Of a stretch of DNA of 64,000 bases, positions 21,326 to 32,360 are shown piece by piece; positions within the stretch are counted from its first letter, which is position 1; every line of letters starts with the position of its first letter. The notes beneath the pieces are model-generated. The model worked only from the letters and a program-made list of their open reading frames with translations. It was not told the DNA's origin and did not search any database. The DNA is from Pyropia yezoensis. Taxonomy: Eukaryota; Rhodophyta; Bangiophyceae; Bangiales; Bangiaceae. A program made the position numbers and the translations under genes. The stretch lies in NCBI GenBank assembly GCA_009829735.1, contig CM020618.1, forward strand, positions 11,561,119 through 11,625,118. Reading direction: 5' to 3'.

Positions 21326-24190
21326 GAATCCGTGCCGAAGGCCCCCGTACGGCCTCTCCAGAGGGGGGGGGGGGATCCGACCTCGCCACGCGAGACCTGG
21401 TCGCGGGGCTTTTCTCACACAGATTGACCGCGTTGTGTGGCGAGAGATGGATACGGGCGCTGTGTGCGAGCCAGTCTATTGGCCCATTCTCTATGTAAGG
21501 TGGCTTTTGCGACCACTAAGACTGCTCGGGTTATGCACGCCGTATTTTATACGAAGCCGCGTGCATTTTGCACATGTGAGCAAGGCACCCCTGGGGGGGG
21601 CCCGGAGCTGCCATGTGGGTGGGGGGGCGTGGGGCGCTAGTACGACGCCGCCACCGGGCTGCCGCCGTCGGACGGGGTGGGGGGGCGTGGGGCGCCAGTA
21701 CCGCGCTGCCGCCGGGCTGCCGCCGCCGGACGGCTTCCGCCACTGATCAACTGTCGCAACGGGCAGGGGGGGCGGCGCCCGCTGCGGGCACCGCTCGCCA
21801 AAGCGCCATCGGAATCAGATCAGTACTGTGAAAGAGGGGGGGGGCTGGCGACGCCGCCCTGCCCCAGACAGGAAAGACGCCGCCCGGCCCCAGACAGGAG
21901 AGAGCGCTGGCTGAGGGCGCGAACAAGGAGCGGGTTGGAGTCTGAAGTGTGGTGCGGGGGCTACGTGCGTCCGGGTGAGCTTCGCGGTGGCTGCTTGCAG
22001 GCGCTGGGGTGGTCCCTGGGGGGTGCTGGCGTGAAGGAAGGGAAGTGCTGCGACAGCGACTTTCCGGGCCTGCGGGTGCGGCGGCAGGGACTGCGCCGGT
22101 GATGAGCTGGAAGCAGCAGCGTCGGGGTGGATGCCTCCTCTATCGCCTCTTCCCGGCGTCCTGCGGTACCTCCTGCACGCCACGACCACTTGCGCCGCCT
22201 CCCAAAACGCACTCCCGCGCTATGATTGCTCTGACGGCCGGCATGACCGTCAACAGGTCCCCCTCGTCAGGCGGAGGGCCGGGGGGGGCACAGCCCCGGC
22301 GGGCGGGCTCCAACGCCTGGTCTCTGCTGAAAATACTCTCAAGAAGCCACGGCGGCAGCGTGCCGCGTTCTTCCCGGCGCCAGCAGCGCCTTCGAGGGGC
22401 GCCTGCGAGTACCGCCGGCGCAAGGAGTTGGCGCAGCTCGGCGGGCAGCGCGGGCAGCGACCCTTCTGCCGGTGACCGGGGCCGACCGCGACGAGAAAAA
22501 CGTCGAGTGCGTGTTGTGCGGCGATTGCAGCAACAGGCAACAGGGGTCCGACGGGGTTGGTGGCGGGTAAGTGGGCGGGGCGGAGGAGGCCGCGGCAGGG
22601 GTTGGGGGGGGGGTTGGTGGGCGCAGCGGGGGGGGCGCGCATGTGCGTGAGGCGGAGGGGGAGGCCGCGGCAAAGGGTTGGGGGGGGGGTTGGTGGGCGC
22701 AGCGGGGGGGGCGCGCATGTGCGTGAGGTGGAGGGGGAGGCCGCGGCAAAGGGTTGGGGGGGGGGTTGGTGGGCGCGGCGGGGGGGTCGCGCATGTGCGT
22801 GAGGCGGAGGGGGAGGCCGCGGCAAAGGGTTGGGGGGGGGGTTGGTGGGCGCGGCGGGGGGGGCGCGCATGTGCGTGAGGCGGAGGGGGAGGCCGCGCCG
22901 GTTGGCGGGGGGGGACGTGGAGTCGGAGGAAGCAGCGACGCAGGGAGCATGTCGGGGATTGAGAGAGGGGCGGAAGGCGTCGGGGAGAGGTCATAGTGTC
23001 CACAGGCAGGGAAGCTCAGGATGCTCAGACCCCCCCCCCCCCTGAAATGCCGACAGGGCCCAGTGTTGTCGGCCTCGCCGTCGGGCGCGCGGTGCGATCA
23101 CGTACCGCTTTAAACCAGGCCGTGGGCACAAACCTTGGCGTCGGCACGATGCTGCGGAAGGCACCGGAGGGAGTCCTTCTGGACAGACTCGCCGAGCCGA
23201 TTCTTGCTCATGCAGTACCCATATCCCCGAACCCTGTGTGAAGTTTTAACGCTCATCCAGAGATCTTGTGCTCAGCATTTCCCTGAACTTTATGGGCACT
23301 CGCGTTTTTGCGCAAGAGCGTGATTCGCGTCGGCGCGATGTGATGTTGGTGTCATCCCTCATTTCGGCACGATAACACGCAACTCGCAAGCAACCGGCAG
23401 GCCTTGCCAACACTCGCACCGTTCCGCGGATGGCCCAAAAGGCACCTCACGCAGCGTGTCTCCACGGCGCGGGCGACGTCGCGACACTCAAGAAACGAGC
23501 CTCGCAGGCGGTGCGACGTACGTTTTTACGCCAGCGGGCTTTACCGCAGCGTCGCCAAATCTCGGAGTGTCGACCGGCGGCGCGCCGGCAAAGGCGGCGC
23601 CTTTGCGTGGCACCGCCACCTCGGCAGCGGCTACCTCGGTGGTCTCCGCGGCTGTCGCTGTCGCCGCGGCCACCGCCGCCGCCGCGTCATGGACTACGGA
23701 CAGATCTTCTGGTGGTTGCGCCCAGCATCGCTGCAGGGGTACTTCGTAGCTGGAAGCCAGCAGCGGCCGGCCACCGATGGGAGATAGAGGCGTGTCAGGC
23801 ATGGCACAGCCGTCGCGGTGGCGATAGTGACCTCAACCATTGTCCTGGCCGGCGCCATATTCGCCCCAGCCCGCGCCGCTGGCACAGGAGCGGCACCACG
23901 ACTACAGCAGACGGCGGCCGGGAGGCCAGCTGAGCCTCGGGTGACGCGGCGACGGGAAGATCCTTGTTGCAGTTATCAGAAGCGATGCGCGCCTACGCTA
24001 CTGGGGCAGCCTTGTTGGCGGCAGCTGCATGCGGACCCGCTCACCGCGGCGGCGGCGACGGCAGCTTGAGCCGCGGTATCGACACGGCGGCCATCACCCG
24101 TTCGTGGAAGAAGGCGGCGTGGCTGTGCAGCAGGTTCCCATTGAGCAGGCCCCGGTTGACCGCGTTGCATCGCTTCGCGGAGGCGGCGGG
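21326..24190. other. Left arm of the giant element, mostly non-coding
   Basis: Very GC-rich, with G runs at 21363-21373 and 21834-21842, GC-rich duplicated blocks near 21610-21740, and the 76-bp minisatellite (22565-22900). Moderately convincing minus-strand frames lie at 23488-23802 (Ala/Val/Thr-rich) and 23694-23885; they could be downstream exons of the ORF interrupted by the Ty3 insertion, but I cannot join them with confidence. One TTCGGCACGA motif is at 23363. Confidence 0.4.
22565..22900. repeat. 76-bp minisatellite, about 4.4 copies
   Basis: The phrase ATGTGCGTGAGG recurs at 22641, 22717, 22793 and 22869, exactly 76 bp apart, with a partial unit before it. Units are nearly identical (GGCCGCGGCAAAGGG, then a G run, then TTGGTGGGCGC). 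The period is not a multiple of three, so the long Pro/Ala/Arg frames across it are artefacts. Confidence 0.9.
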
Positions 24191-24463
24191 TCACGCCGTG
24201 CTGTCAGGCCCGAGGCGATGCACGCCCACACCTGTGAGGTGGCCTCCTTTGCGGTGGTGGCAGCGGTAGCTGCGGTACATGCGCACGGCAGCGGCGGCAA
24301 CGGCCGCGGCATCCGCACGATTGGCACGCCCGCGGCCAAGTCGGCGGTCACTATGGCCGCAATATCCGGCGGAGGCGCCCGACCCAGCATTGCCGGGTGG
24401 TGCAAAAGTGTTCGTCCTTTCAACTTCACACAAGAGAGCCACGAGCGACGGCAGCTCATGCTC
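24191..24463 (-). pseudogene. Downstream half of an ORF split by the Ty3 element
   Basis: This minus-strand frame ends at a stop at 24191 and reads GEHELPSLVALLCEVERTNT from the insertion border. With one TSD copy removed it continues in frame from the segment at 33004-33333 (...VGNVAAVVRG). The C-terminal part is Ala/Arg/His-rich. The function is not recognised. Confidence 0.4.
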
Positions 24464-24468
24464 ACCAC
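24464..24468. other. Ty3 element target-site duplication, left (ACCAC)
   Basis: Identical to 33004-33008, directly flanking the TG...CA ends of the LTRs. Confidence 0.85.
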
Positions 24469-25110
24469 TGTGGGGGTTTACCGCACCCCTCGGACTAGGG
24501 GCATCCCCCTTCAGGGGGAGGCGGATCGTGGCGACCTCTGCCCCTGACCGATCGGGGGCAGGAGGAAGTCGCTCCTCCCTCGGGAGGGGCATGCCACGTC
24601 ATCCTCGCCGGATCCCCCCATGAATGGGGGGGGGGAGATAAGATAATATCGGGTAGAGCGATTACGCCCTCCCGATTGGAATTGGCCTTCTGGCCAGTGA
24701 AGGGAAGTTACCTAGGGCGGGCTACTTCCGCCCCAATCTGGCTGAGATTTAGTGAGATCCCTCCACTGAGCGTGTTTTGCGTGGAGAGATGTGTTGGAGG
24801 GCTCTGAGTGTTTTGATTGGGTGTTTAATGTAGGGAGTGTTGGCCCGCACTCCGGGGTCCCACAGGGGGCCCTGGACCGGCGGGCCAAAGAGGGATATCT
24901 GCGCGTGGGGCTGTGCCCGTTGCTTCCCCCTCACAAAAAATCAACCTTGCGTTACCCTCGTGTTCCCCGTCCCGGACGCTTCCACCTTTGCGTGGAGCTT
25001 TACGTTCCGGCGGTTCTGACTCCAGGGTTTATACCCCGGGTTCCCCACCATCTCCTTCAGGAGGATAAGGTACCCCGTTGGTGTGGGCTTACGCCCAGAT
25101 AACCACCACA
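24469..25110 (+). repeat. 5' LTR
   Basis: 642 bp, TG...CA ends, matching 32361-33003. It should hold the promoter and polyadenylation signals of the element; I could not assign U3/R/U5 borders. Confidence 0.9.
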
Positions 25111-25130
25111 TTTGGTGGAGCAGCAGGGGA
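25111..25130 (+). other. Candidate primer-binding site
   Basis: TTTGGTGGAGCAGCAGGGGA directly follows the 5' LTR. TGG two bases in would pair with a tRNA 3' CCA end, predicting a primer tRNA ending in GCUGCUCCACCA. The tRNA species was not identified. Confidence 0.5.
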
Positions 25131-25254
25131 GGGGACTCGCTCCGCCTTCTGGTGGAGTCTCCTCTCCTTTTGTTGGGTGGTTTCTTGGTCGTGTGCTCTG
25201 TGGTTGGGTTGTGACCCCTGGTACCTTTTCTTTCTTGCCTTACGATGGGTCGAG

Positions 25255-27057
25255 ATGCAGTCTGATACTTCTGCTCCTCCTCAAGGACGAGGTCCTACAC
25301 CTGTGGAAACGTCAAACGTGACAGCAGGTACCGGCGAAGCTCCCGTTGGCGCCTCACGGACCAACCCTGGTGTTGAGTCGGCCGCTCAGCGGGAACGCAC
25401 GAGTTTGTCCCGTTTGGACCTGCCTCCGGGTGGAGTGCCAGGCGCCGGTGAGGCTCCCGGCCTGGTACAAGCCACTCCAGGCGCGACCCCTGATGGGGAG
25501 GCAGCCCACGGCTTCGGCGACCGCTCTACCTTTACCTCCCGTGAGTGGGGGGCCTGGGCCTCACTCGCGGGTGGGGGTACGTTTGCATCGCCCACCCAGG
25601 ACCGTATGGCCACGGATAATTTTAGAGGCGCCCCTTTGGGGGGCGTACCCGCTGTGGGGGGGTCGTCCTCCACGGCTATGGGAGCCGTTCCTCTGGCGGC
25701 TTTCCGCCAGATGTTGACGGAGGTGGTGTCACCAATTTCGGCTCGACTCGATGAGGTCGAGGGTTCAATCTCTCGATCTGGTCGGCGGACTCGCCGCCGA
25801 CCCCACGGTTATTCGCAGACATCTTCCTCTTCAGAGGCAAGTGATGTTGATCCTGAGAGGCGTGGGGCGAGGTGCTTAAGCGCTTCGACCCACCGCCGGG
25901 TGGCCCGTTTGCTATCCCCCGGACGTAACGGGGAACAGGAGCGGGTTATCCCGCTCAAGATAACACCCGATGATGATACCTTTAAAGGTATCCTGGATTG
26001 CGAGTCTTATGCACTCGCCAATAAGAGCGTACGCTATGATGAAGAGATGGCTCACGGCTTAGGCCAGAAGCGCAAAGAGATATCCCTCACGTTTGGGCGT
26101 GACGCCCTCTGGGACGGGACCCCCCCTCTAGGGGTGTTCGAATTCCTAAATCGCTTCCGTAAGGCTAGCGATGACAACGACCTCTCAGAAGGTCGGGCTA
26201 TGTACCTCCTTCCGGAGTTTACCAAAGGGGAACTCAAGAAGGAGCTCCTCTCCCTTATCCCCTCTAAGGCGGGGGGGCGAGCGGGAGAGGTCACTTCGTA
26301 TCTGGAGCTGGTTAACTGGCTCCTCCGCAGTTATGCGGACGAGGAAATTATATCATCCCAAGTGGCAGCGTTTAATAACGTTGCCCAAGAGGAGGATGAG
26401 ACCGAGACCGCCTTTTACCGGCGCGTCCGCGACGCAAATGTGCTCTGCGGGTATATTCATACTGCGAGCCAACTGAAGGGCCGCTTTATGCAAGGGGTCT
26501 GGTAGGAGGTACGGACTGATGTCCGTGAGTTTAATACACCAGACACGCCCATAGAGGCTTTGGTACGATATGCTCAACGCAAAGGCGACATATGTCGCCG
26601 GCGCAATGAGGAGCTGCGGGCCCAATGGTCCGCAGACGCTGCGGAGCGTCGGGCTCGGCGCAATGCCTCTAAAGGCATTGCAGCGGGGGTGGCTACTACC
26701 CCCAGCGGATCCTCCGTACCTTCGTTGTACGGGGGGAAGGCCAAAATTGGCACTGATGCGGGGAGGGAGCGTTTAAATCGCTACCCCTGCTTGGCTTGTA
26801 ATAGCCATGAGCATTTTACGCGCCACTGTCCCGACCTTAGTGTCGAGACGCGGGCCAAGTTTGAGAAAGCCCGTAAGGAGCGCGCTCGGGTTGAGGGCCG
26901 TACCCCGCGGGGTACGGCGGGGACGGCGCAGCCCGTAGCGGTTGTCACTGAGGGGGGGCCTTCTGGCGCCCCTAAAGGGGCGCCTGGCCCACAGGGGAAT
27001 ATTAAAGAGTCAGAGGACTCTTCATCTGAGGATACCCCCTCCTCAAAAAACGATTAA
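25255..27057 (+). pseudogene. Ty3/gypsy gag with an in-frame stop
   Basis: The first in-frame ATG is at 25255 (MQSDTSAPPQGRGPTPVETS). The frame is stopped by TAG at 26503-26505 (QGVW*EVRTD) but resumes in the same frame to TAA at 27055-27057. The capsid-like part (FLNRFRKASDDNDLSEG...LLPEFTKGELKKELLSLIP, then YADEEIISSQVAAFNNVAQ) is followed by a CCHC zinc knuckle CLACNSHEHFTRHC, as expected for a nucleocapsid. The TAG lies between capsid and nucleocapsid regions and most likely inactivates this copy. The last codons before TAA form the -1 slippery site into pol. Confidence 0.8.
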
Positions 27058-27089
27058 GGGGGAGGCCTGATGAGGATGATTCCTCCCCC
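27045..27089 (+). promoter_or_regulatory. Programmed -1 ribosomal frameshift signal (gag-pol)
   Basis: The slippery heptamer A AAA AAC (27045-27051) is phased as X XXY YYZ in the gag frame, two codons before the gag stop. Six bases later an 8-bp perfect stem, GGGGGAGG (27058-27065) with CCTCCCCC (27082-27089), closes a 16-base loop. Heptamer, spacer and stem match the standard -1 frameshift layout, and pol is open in exactly the -1 frame. Confidence 0.85.
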
Positions 27090-30000
27090 GGGGAAGAGGA
27101 TGTCGTGTTGAAACGCATCTTACCCCGACCTCGTGGGGTGAAGCGTAAGATGGTCAGCCCTAAAGGGAAGGACGAAGCTAAACAAGCAGCTCGGATGGTG
27201 GCATTAGTGTCACCACCCACGGCGTATCAATTAGCCGTACGGCTTTTTATTACTAAGGGATATGAATGGGCAACGAAGGCCATCCTCGATACCGGGAGTG
27301 GCCCTTCGCTCGTCCGGAAGCAGGCATTACCTCGGGGGTTCCCTATGGAACCCCTGGGAGACCTGGAAACCTTAAGGTTTTATGATGTGAACGGGGGATG
27401 GCTCCCCATAGTGGGAAGCGTCACCCTGGGGGTCTGTGTGGAAAAACAAATCTCATACATATCCTTTGGCGTGGTTCCGAACATGTGCGTCCCTGTTATC
27501 CTGGGGAACACATTCGTGGACCACGAAACTAAGAGTATTAACTCGGAGGACCAGACGGTCACCCTCTTATCGGGGGAGACCGTCCCCATCCTGCGGGGGG
27601 TTCAGAAGAACCCCCGCCGCAAGCCGAACAGGGAGGCGATGTGTGCGTGTCCCCGGGGGGGGAACGCCCGCCTGGTCCTTACCCACAAGACGCTTATGCG
27701 TCCGGGTACGATTGCGCACGTTCAAGTGCGTGGCAACTTCCAAGGCCACGGATACATCCGTGGCAAGAGCACATTGCACTCCATTCATGGAGCGCAACTG
27801 GCCGAGGGGCCCGCCACGCTTAAGCCTGGCCAGCCTACTACGGTACAGGTTATGAATCCGACTAAGCGGCCGGTACGTTTACGTGCCGGCATGGCCATAG
27901 GACACATTACTGTGTTTGATGGCGTCAGCCAAGAGGCTTCCACCGAAGAGTTGAAGGATCCGGAACCGAGACCGGCTCCGAAGGAATCCTCCCTCGCCCC
28001 AGGTATAGACCTGGGGAGGGTGCCTGAAGGCCTGCGAGCGAAGCTCACGGCGCTTTTAGAGAGATACAATTCTCTCTGGGATGGTACCCTCGGGACTATC
28101 AAAGAGACGGTACACCGTATCCGGCTTAAGCCAGGAGCGGTCCCCGTCCGACAACATCCCTATAAGTCTGGTCCTAGGACCCGTCTAGTGGAAGAGGAGC
28201 AAGTCCGATTAATGGACTCGCTCGGGGTCATAGAACCCTCCCACGGGGAATGGGCTAGCCCCGTGGTAATCGTCCCTAAGCCTGGGGGCGGCAAACGATT
28301 TTGCATCGACTACCGTCGTCTTAATGAGATGACGGTGAAGGATGCATATCCTATCCCGCGTATGGACGAGTGCTTAGATTCACTCGGGAACGCCAACGTT
28401 TTTTCGACGTTGGATTGTAATGCTGGCTACTGGCAAATACCGGTAGCCAAAGAGGACCGGCCGTTAACGGCCTTTACGTGCCACTCTGGCACTTGGCAGT
28501 GCAAGCGCCTCCCTTTTGGGTTGTGCAACGCGCCAGCCACCTTTCAGCGTGCCATGGACATGATCCTGGCAGGCGTGAAGTGGCAGACATGCCTCGTCTA
28601 CTTGGATGACGTTACTGTCTTTTCCAAGTCGGCGGAGGATCATTTAGAGCACCTTGAGACGGTGCTCTTCCTCCTCAAGGCTCATGGGGTTTCCCTCAAG
28701 GCCAATAAGTGCCACCTCTTTCAAGAGGAGGTCGACTACCTCGGCCATGTCATAAGACCTGACCGCGTTCTCGTTAACGAGAAAAATACGAGAGCGCTAC
28801 GAGGGTTGCAATACCCTCGTACACAAACCCAGATGAAAAGTTTTCTGGGGATGTGCGGCGTCTATCGGCGCTTCGTACGGGACTTCGCCAAAGTAGCGAA
28901 GCCCCTTACCGCGCTGACGAGTACCAAGCTTCCTACGAAGCTATCTCTCCCCACAGAGGTGGAGGAGATCGCTTTCGAGACGCTTCGGGGGCTGCTTCTA
29001 TCACCCCCCGTATTAGCGATACCTCGGATGGGCGGCCACTATATAGTGGACGTGGACGCGAGCTATGAGCAGCTCGGCTGTTGCTTATTACAACAGCAAC
29101 CCGACGGGGAATACCTCCCTGTAGGGTATTATTCCCGGCAGTTGAACCCGGCCGAGAGAAATTATCACGTCACCAAGATTGAAGCGCTCGGTGTCGTATG
29201 GGCCGTGACACACCTACGATCCTACCTTGAAGGGGAGGAATTTGTAATAAGGTGTGATCACCGCGCCCTTTTGTCCGTGCTGGTTACAAATAGCCCAAAC
29301 ATACGGATTAACCGTTGGCGGCTTCGGCTGTCTGAGTTTATCTACAAACTCCGGTATAAACCGGGGGCCGACCATAAGGTGGCCGACGCTTTGTCACGCT
29401 TGCCCACGGACGAGCCTGACAAGGCTCCTATAGATGAGGACCTTCCGGTCCTCGCCACGGTGACCAGGTCTGCTCAGGCTTTGGCCGGGCGGAGCGAGAA
29501 GCATCGCCCTTTGGGGCCTATTACGGTAGAGGAGCTTATAAAAGCTCAGGCTGAGGACACCTTCTGCCTGGAACGGCGGAAGGAATGGGAGTCGGTACCT
29601 CCCCCTGACCCAAAATGGGCCAGGAAGGCTTTCTTCTTTGAGAACGAAGAAGGAATACTATGCCGGAGGTCCTTCTTCCTGGACACCGCCCAGATGGTGA
29701 TCCCCTCATCTCTACGGGAGCGTCTTATGACGTACCACCATGAATTACCTTTGGCGGCCCATCCTGGGGCTCGCCGGATGTACGCCACGCTGAGGCGTGG
29801 GGTCTACTGGCCCACCATGATTGTAGACGTGTACAAACACGTCTCCCAGTGCACGGGGTGTGCTCGGAATAGGCTGGATGAGCGTAGGCATACGTCTACG
29901 CTCAAGCTATTCCCAGCCAACGAGCCCTTCGCCAGCCTGGCGATGGGTATTCTCGGGCCCTTACCCGCTTCTGAAAACGGCAACAGGATTATAGTTCTTA

Positions 30001-31097
30001 TGGTGGACCGTTTTAGTAAGCTCACCCGGGCGGTCCCCATGAAGGAGATTACCGCGGTGGCAGTGGCTTCGGCGTTTATTGACGTCTGGGTAGCGTCTTA
30101 TGGCATACCCGACTCAACGCTGACCGATAACGGTCCGCAGTTTGCTTCCGTCTTTTTCCAGGGGGTCTTAGGACTCCTAGGGATTGAGGCGAAGTATACG
30201 ACGCCTTACCACCCCCAAACAAATGGGCAGGTGGAGCGATATAATCGCACTATTATGAGGCAGCTCCGGGTTTATACCGCGGAGCACCCAAAGGAGCGGG
30301 ACCGTTATGTCTCACTCCTTACAACGGCCTATAACACCCAAGTGCATTCTAGCACTGGGCAGGCCCCCCTCATGTTTGTGAGCCCAAGGCGGCTCCAAAC
30401 AACGGGGGTCGAGCGCCTCCCTAAGCTTCGTCCCCTTAAGGAGAAGGAGGACTTGGGGGAAGGCGAGGACGAGGACTCCCAGACCGCAGCCTTACGGTTT
30501 GTGGAAGACCTGAAGAGCATTATCCCCCAGGTGCGTAAGCACCTGGCCAAGGCGCAGGAGGCGTATAAGAAAACCTTTGACGCCACTGTCGCGGAGAAGA
30601 ATAAGGACCTACGGGAGGGGGACTGGGTTTTCCTGGCCTCCCATACCCGTAAGCGGTCTAAGCTCGCTCATAAGAGCGTGGGCCCCTACATGGTCTTGAG
30701 GACCGATGGGCGACGTTTCACTGTGGAGACCCCTTCAGGCATCCGAACGGTTACGAGTGACCATGCCACTCGTGCCCCGGCACCCCAAGCAGGCCATCCT
30801 GCCTGGGCACGTGCCGAGGCAGCACGAGCCAACATTAAAGTGGCTCAGCCCTCCCCGAGTACAGGGGATGGCAAAGAGTACGTGTTCGAGAAGTTTGTGG
30901 ACCACCGCTTTAATGCGGAGCGCGCGCTTGAATTGCGCATACGCTGGTTCGGCTATGGCCCCCAGGATGATAACTGGCGGCTAGCAACGGGTTTGCCGGC
31001 TGAAGCCCCCGACGGCCGTTTACACTGGTACCGTGGTACCACTTGGCCAACTCACCTGCCAGAAGAGGGTGGTGGACGCGTACGTTTACACGTGTGA
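27051..31097 (+). CDS. pol: Ty3/gypsy pol polyprotein (PR-RT-RH-IN-chromodomain)
   Basis: Read by -1 frameshift from gag (1348 residues counted from 27051). Domains in order: aspartic protease with LDTGSG (active Asp ~80); reverse transcriptase with FCIDYRRLNEM, LPFGLCNAPATFQ and catalytic YLDD at ~517-520; RNase H with DVDASYEQLG and CDHRALLSVL; integrase with an HHCC zinc site (YHH...AHPG...QCTGC, ~895-937) and the catalytic triad D986, D1026, E1062 (D-x39-D-x35-E); and a C-terminal chromodomain-like segment (~1277-1320, YVFEKFVDHRF...LRIRWFGYGPQDDNW), which makes it a chromovirus. All catalytic residues are intact and I saw no stop. There is no ATG near the start, as expected for a frameshift product. 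Confidence 0.95.
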   Translation, partial: RLRGRPDEDDSSPGEEDVVLKRILPRPRGVKRKMVSPKGKDEAKQAARMVALVSPPTAYQLAVRLFITKGYEWATKAILDTGSGPSLVRKQALPRGFPMEPLGDLETLRFYDVNGGWLPIVGSVTLGVCVEKQISYISFGVVPNMCVPVILGNTFVDHETKSINSEDQTVTLLSGETVPILRGVQKNPRRKPNREAMCACPRGGNARLVLTHKTLMRPGTIAHVQVRGNFQGHGYIRGKSTLHSIHGAQLAEGPATLKPGQPTTVQVMNPTKRPVRLRAGMAIGHITVFDGVSQEASTEELKDPEPRPAPKESSLAPGIDLGRVPEGLRAKLTALLERYNSLWDGTLGTIKETVHRIRLKPGAVPVRQHPYKSGPRTRLVEEEQVRLMDSLGVIEPSHGEWASPVVIVPKPGGGKRFCIDYRRLNEMTVKDAYPIPRMDECLDSLGNANVFSTLDCNAGYWQIPVAKEDRPLTAFTCHSGTWQCKRLPFGLCNAPATFQRAMDMILAGVKWQTCLVYLDDVTVFSKSAEDHLEHLETVLFLLKAHGVSLKANKCHLFQEEVDYLGHVIRPDRVLVNEKNTRALRGLQYPRTQTQMKSFLGMCGVYRRFVRDFAKVAKPLTALTSTKLPTKLSLPTEVEEIAFETLRGLLLSPPVLAIPRMGGHYIVDVDASYEQLGCCLLQQQPDGEYLPVGYYSRQLNPAERNYHVTKIEALGVVWAVTHLRSYLEGEEFVIRCDHRALLSVLVTNSPNIRINRWRLRLSEFIYKLRYKPGADHKVADALSRLPTDEPDKAPIDEDLPVLATVTRSAQALAGRSEKHRPLGPITVEELIKAQAEDTFCLERRKEWESVPPPDPKWARKAFFFENEEGILCRRSFFLDTAQMVIPSSLRERLMTYHHELPLAAHPGARRMYATLRRGVYWPTMIVDVYKHVSQCTGCARNRLDERRHTSTLKLFPANEPFASLAMGILGPLPASENGNRIIVLMVDRFSKLTRAVPMKEITAVAVASAFIDVWVASYGIPDSTLTDNGPQFASVFFQGVLGLLGIEAKYTTPYHPQTNGQVERYNRTIMRQLRVYTAEHPKERDRYVSLLTTAYNTQVHSSTGQAPLMFVSPRRLQTTGVERLPKLRPLKEKEDLGEGEDEDSQTAALRFVEDLKSIIPQVRKHLAKAQEAYKKTFDATVAEKNKDLREGDWVFLASHTRKRSKLAHKSVGPYMVLRTDGRRFTVETPSGIRTVTSDHATRAPAPQAGHPAWARAEAARANIKVAQPSPSTGDGKEYVFEKFVDHRFNAERALELRIRWFGYGPQDDNWRLATGLPAEAPDGRLHWYRGTTWPTHLPEEGGGRVRLHV

Positions 31098-32360
31098 GTG
31101 GCTTGGCACGTGGCCGTCGTCACCCCCATGGGGGTGCACAGGCAAAGGGCGTGCAAGCAGAGTGACGGGAGAGGGTCATCAGACCCTCCCACAGTTGCCT
31201 CCCTTGACGGTGGCAACAACGACCGCTCGCCCTTGCCCTTGGTGTAGTCGTGCCGATCCTCGTCCATCGGGACGAGCGGTACGCCCAGGTGGGTGTCGAC
31301 CCCATCAGGGGTTGACCCACGGTCACCCTCCGGTATGTCATCCACCCCCATAGGGGGGTGGTCTCCCGGAGACGACACAGCGGCCGCCCAGAAGGGCGGC
31401 CCTGCAAAAAGGAAACAGGCGCCCGCCCACAGCGGCGACGCGTCCGGCCAGAAGTCGCTCGCCCACAGAGGGGGCGCGACGACAACAGAAGCGCCCGCCC
31501 TTGGTGGCGGCGCGATGGGGAGGAAGAGGTCCGCCGACAGCGGCGGCGCAGCCACAACGACAGCGCCGGCCCGCAGCGGCCGGACAAAGACAACGGCGAC
31601 CGCCCACAGCGGCGCCGCAAGAAGGACGACAAGAACGGCCCACAGCGGCCGGACAACAGCAAAGCCGCGCGCCCGCAGCGGCAGCGCGGCCAGAACAACG
31701 CCGGCCCACAGCGGCCGGACCACAGGAAGTGGTGCCCGCCCGCATCGGCGGCGCGCCGAGGAGGAGGTGCGCGCCCGCAGCGGCGGCGCGCCGAGGAAGA
31801 GGTGCGCGCCCGCAGCGGCGGCACACAGAGGAGCCGATGGTGGCCGCCCGGAAGGCCGGCACACTCCGAGCGGAGACCCCCTTTTAAAGGGGGGGCGAGT
31901 ACCACGACGGGCAAAGGTGCCCCGCCGAAAAACGGTGGGGTCCCACAAGGAGGCCGGTGGCTCCACCGTATGGTGGAGCCAAGAACGAGGTCCACAAGGA
32001 GGGGAGGGGTCACACTCTCTCTCCCCTACAGACCCCGCGGTTGCACCCTCGTATGAGGGTGCGAAGAGTGAAGACGCCCGGGAAAGCCCGGGTCGCACCC
32101 GTTCGGCGCAGGCCCGGTGCCCCCGGATGGGGGCACGTGGGTTGGCCACCCCGGGTGAAGAGCAGCAAGCAGGGGGTGCGTGTGTGCACCCCCCGTGCGC
32201 TCCGTCTGAGGGCACCCCGCTGAAGGGGGCTGCCCAGGGCGGGGAGGGGGTGCAATGGCCGTCCCAAGGCGGCACCCCCTTTGAGGGGTGCTTCACACGA
32301 CCCCTTCTCGTCAGTGTCGGCATATGCCACACGGGACGCGTGGCCTTAAGGCGTGGGGAG
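31098..32360 (+). other. Non-coding 3' segment of the Ty3 element with short imperfect repeats
   Basis: A 1.26-kb stretch between the pol stop and the 3' LTR. From about 31420 to 31830 a core CCCRCAGCGGC recurs at irregular 30-45-base spacing. Long frames on both strands (31052-32332 minus, 31293-32390 plus) are repetitive Ala/Pro/Arg sequence, lack an ATG on the plus strand and have no domain. An extra ORF such as those reported in some plant Ty3 elements is possible but unsupported. Confidence 0.5.
32350..32360 (+). other. Candidate polypurine tract
   Basis: Purine-rich GGCGTGGGGAG lies directly before the 3' LTR, the expected place for plus-strand priming. It is short and interrupted, so the call rests mainly on position. 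Confidence 0.4.

Noticed and set aside
22641..22880. CRISPR-like regular spacing
   Set aside because: The units are directly contiguous 76-bp repeats without unique spacers, in a eukaryotic transposon.
22140..23003. Minus-strand 287- and 206-residue frames (RPPPPPHAHARPP repeats)
   Set aside because: They are translations of the 76-bp minisatellite in rotating frames.
31052..32332. 426-residue antisense frame in the Ty3 element
   Set aside because: Repetitive Ala/Pro/Leu sequence over the CCCRCAGCGGC repeats. The plus frame in the same place is also open, so composition explains it.
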